A DNA stretch of 64,000 bases from Candidatus Thiodiazotropha sp. (ex Myrtea sp. 'scaly one' KF741663) (GTDB lineage: Bacteria; Pseudomonadota; Gammaproteobacteria; Chromatiales; Chromatiaceae), in assembly GCA_025655555.1 (NCBI GenBank), contig JAHXIQ010000006.1:175522-239521 (forward strand), read 5' to 3'. Both the position numbers and the translations under genes were made by a program. Below the pieces are notes generated by a model. That model saw only the letters and a program-made list of their open reading frames with translations. It was not told where the DNA came from and did no database searches. Positions 63,297 through 64,000 of this stretch are shown piece after piece (position 1 is the first letter of the stretch; each line of letters starts with the position of its first letter).

Positions 63297-63887
63297 CTAT
63301 GCACAATGCTCAATAATTTTTCGCATTTTTGTTCTTAAATTGTCCCAAGCTTCCGAATCCCATTCAGCTCGGTTTAGTGTGGTGCGATAATCTCCAAGGC
63401 ACTTTTCAAGCTGGTTACCAAACTTGAATGCATTTATAGTTTTACCCTGAACTAGATGATGGCTTTCTCTTGTGATTTTCCATCCATTAGTTGTTTCTCC
63501 TTGATGTAAGATGCCGCATCTAATGTTTTTGTATATGTCAGATCCTTTGTTGTTCAATTCATGTAGATGTGCGTTATTAGTGAAGAACTCTTTAAATGCT
63601 TGTTCCGACCTTCTATTGCTATACGCCCAACCGTTTTTAAACGATTGTAGTGTTTCTATGAGAAGGCAATAACTCGCCATCATTGAAAAACCATTTTTAT
63701 ACTCTTTCTTGAACTTCTTTTTCTCATATTTATACGGCTTTATATATCTACTGTAGAGTCGATTAAAGACGAAGCATGCTATAGCTTCCTTATCATCGTC
63801 AGCAAGATAACTATTATAATCGCGCACAGTGACAATACATTTTTTGCCACTTTCATCGAAGTACCTTGCCAGTTCAATATTATTCAT
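63297..63887 (-). CDS. Integron cassette gene B, possible HEPN-domain protein
   Basis: 196 residues, basic, probably all-helical and cytoplasmic: YKYEKKKFKKEYKNGFSMM, ASYCLLIETLQSFKNGWAYS, AFKEFFTNNAHLHEL. The segment NIRCGILHQGETTNGWKITRE holds R-x4-H (RCGILH), the catalytic motif pattern of HEPN RNases, though the residue after Arg is Cys rather than the usual polar one. No family is recognised for certain. Low GC relative to the chromosomal genes, consistent with a mobile cassette. Confidence 0.65.
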   Translation of the reverse strand: MNNIELARYFDESGKKCIVTVRDYNSYLADDDKEAIACFVFNRLYSRYIKPYKYEKKKFKKEYKNGFSMMASYCLLIETLQSFKNGWAYSNRRSEQAFKEFFTNNAHLHELNNKGSDIYKNIRCGILHQGETTNGWKITRESHHLVQGKTINAFKFGNQLEKCLGDYRTTLNRAEWDSEAWDNLRTKMRKIIEHCA

Positions 63888-63904
63888 AGGTTGACTACGG
63901 TTTT

Positions 63905-63945
63905 TTACGCCTAACGATTTAGTTCAACGGCCGTCGCACGGCACA
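63905..63945 (-). other. 3' half of an attC-like site upstream of cassette B
   Basis: Minus strand GGCCGTTGAACTAAATCGTTAGGCG (split here: GTTGAACTAAAT then CGTTAGGCG): a standard attC right half with GTTAGGC (plus GCCTAAC, 63909-63915). A GCCGT-gcg-ACGGC hairpin lies just inside. The left half is not visible before the window's edge, so the site is partial or diverged. Confidence 0.6.
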
Positions 63946-64000
63946 AAAAAATACGGTGAAGGATCGATGAAATGCCTCCCTTTGAGCGGCAAAGCTCGAT

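Noticed and set aside
62586..64000. CRISPR array from repeated short boxes at the right edge
   Set aside because: The boxes are complementary pairs at cassette ends separated by hundreds of bases with genes between; there is no regular repeat-spacer pattern.

Overview
The window reads as a chromosomal segment of a gammaproteobacterium, most like the Chromatiales-type or marine sulfur-oxidising lineages. This is inferred from gene families and order: nnr-tsaE-amidase, lptG-lptF facing pepA-holC, an Rnf operon carrying a single-chain pyruvate:ferredoxin oxidoreductase, PEP synthase with its regulatory kinase, a PEP-CTERM protein and HME-RND efflux. No species can be fixed from the sequence alone. 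I saw no rRNA, tRNA, CRISPR array or prophage.

Layout. 1-12 kb is mostly conserved housekeeping: a cell-wall amidase cut by the left edge, tsaE, nnr, queG, a VanZ-like protein, orn, an M48 protease, a small cytochrome c, rsgA, a CDP-archaeol-synthase-like protein, a phosphodiesterase-like protein and a PhoP/PhoQ-like two-component system with a PepSY-like and a glycine-zipper protein. 13.2-20.6 kb is a metal-handling block: a permease, a His-rich exported protein and a three-gene HME-RND efflux pump. 20.6-23 kb has tpm, adk and a transglycosylase-like lipoprotein.

23-33.2 kb is an accessory-looking block built around an OmpR/EnvZ-like pair. It holds a DUF2202 ferritin-like protein, three small exported proteins (two with strongly Gly-rich tails, one with a Gly/Ser-rich tail), a 1180-residue exported protein with Asp-box motifs and an outer-membrane beta-barrel. 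Tandem GAAACA-type half-sites at 10-11 bp pitch lie about 90 bp upstream of three of these genes in the same relative orientation, which suggests one regulon.

33.6-48.1 kb is the metabolic centrepiece: rnfB, a 1644-residue PFOR, rnfC, D, G, E, A, a small Cys-rich membrane protein, ppsA and ppsR. Together they could let the ion gradient drive ferredoxin reduction, use ferredoxin to carboxylate acetyl-CoA to pyruvate, and pass pyruvate to PEP. The opposite direction is also possible. Upstream of rnfB are five copies of the heptamer TATTGAT/ATCAATA.

48.3-62.4 kb has a class III nucleotide cyclase with a TPR lipoprotein, a DUF3943 protein, LptG/LptF, PepA, HolC, a VOC protein, a coiled-coil protein, a PEP-CTERM protein, a DECR-like short-chain reductase and a PqaA-type hydrolase. 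The right edge (62.6-64 kb) is AT-rich: an IS3-type transposase remnant abuts what looks like an array of integron gene cassettes in minus orientation. Two cassettes carry a terminal box exactly complementary to their own first bases, the expected signature of attC cassettes. One cassette protein has an R-x4-H motif of the kind seen in HEPN domains.
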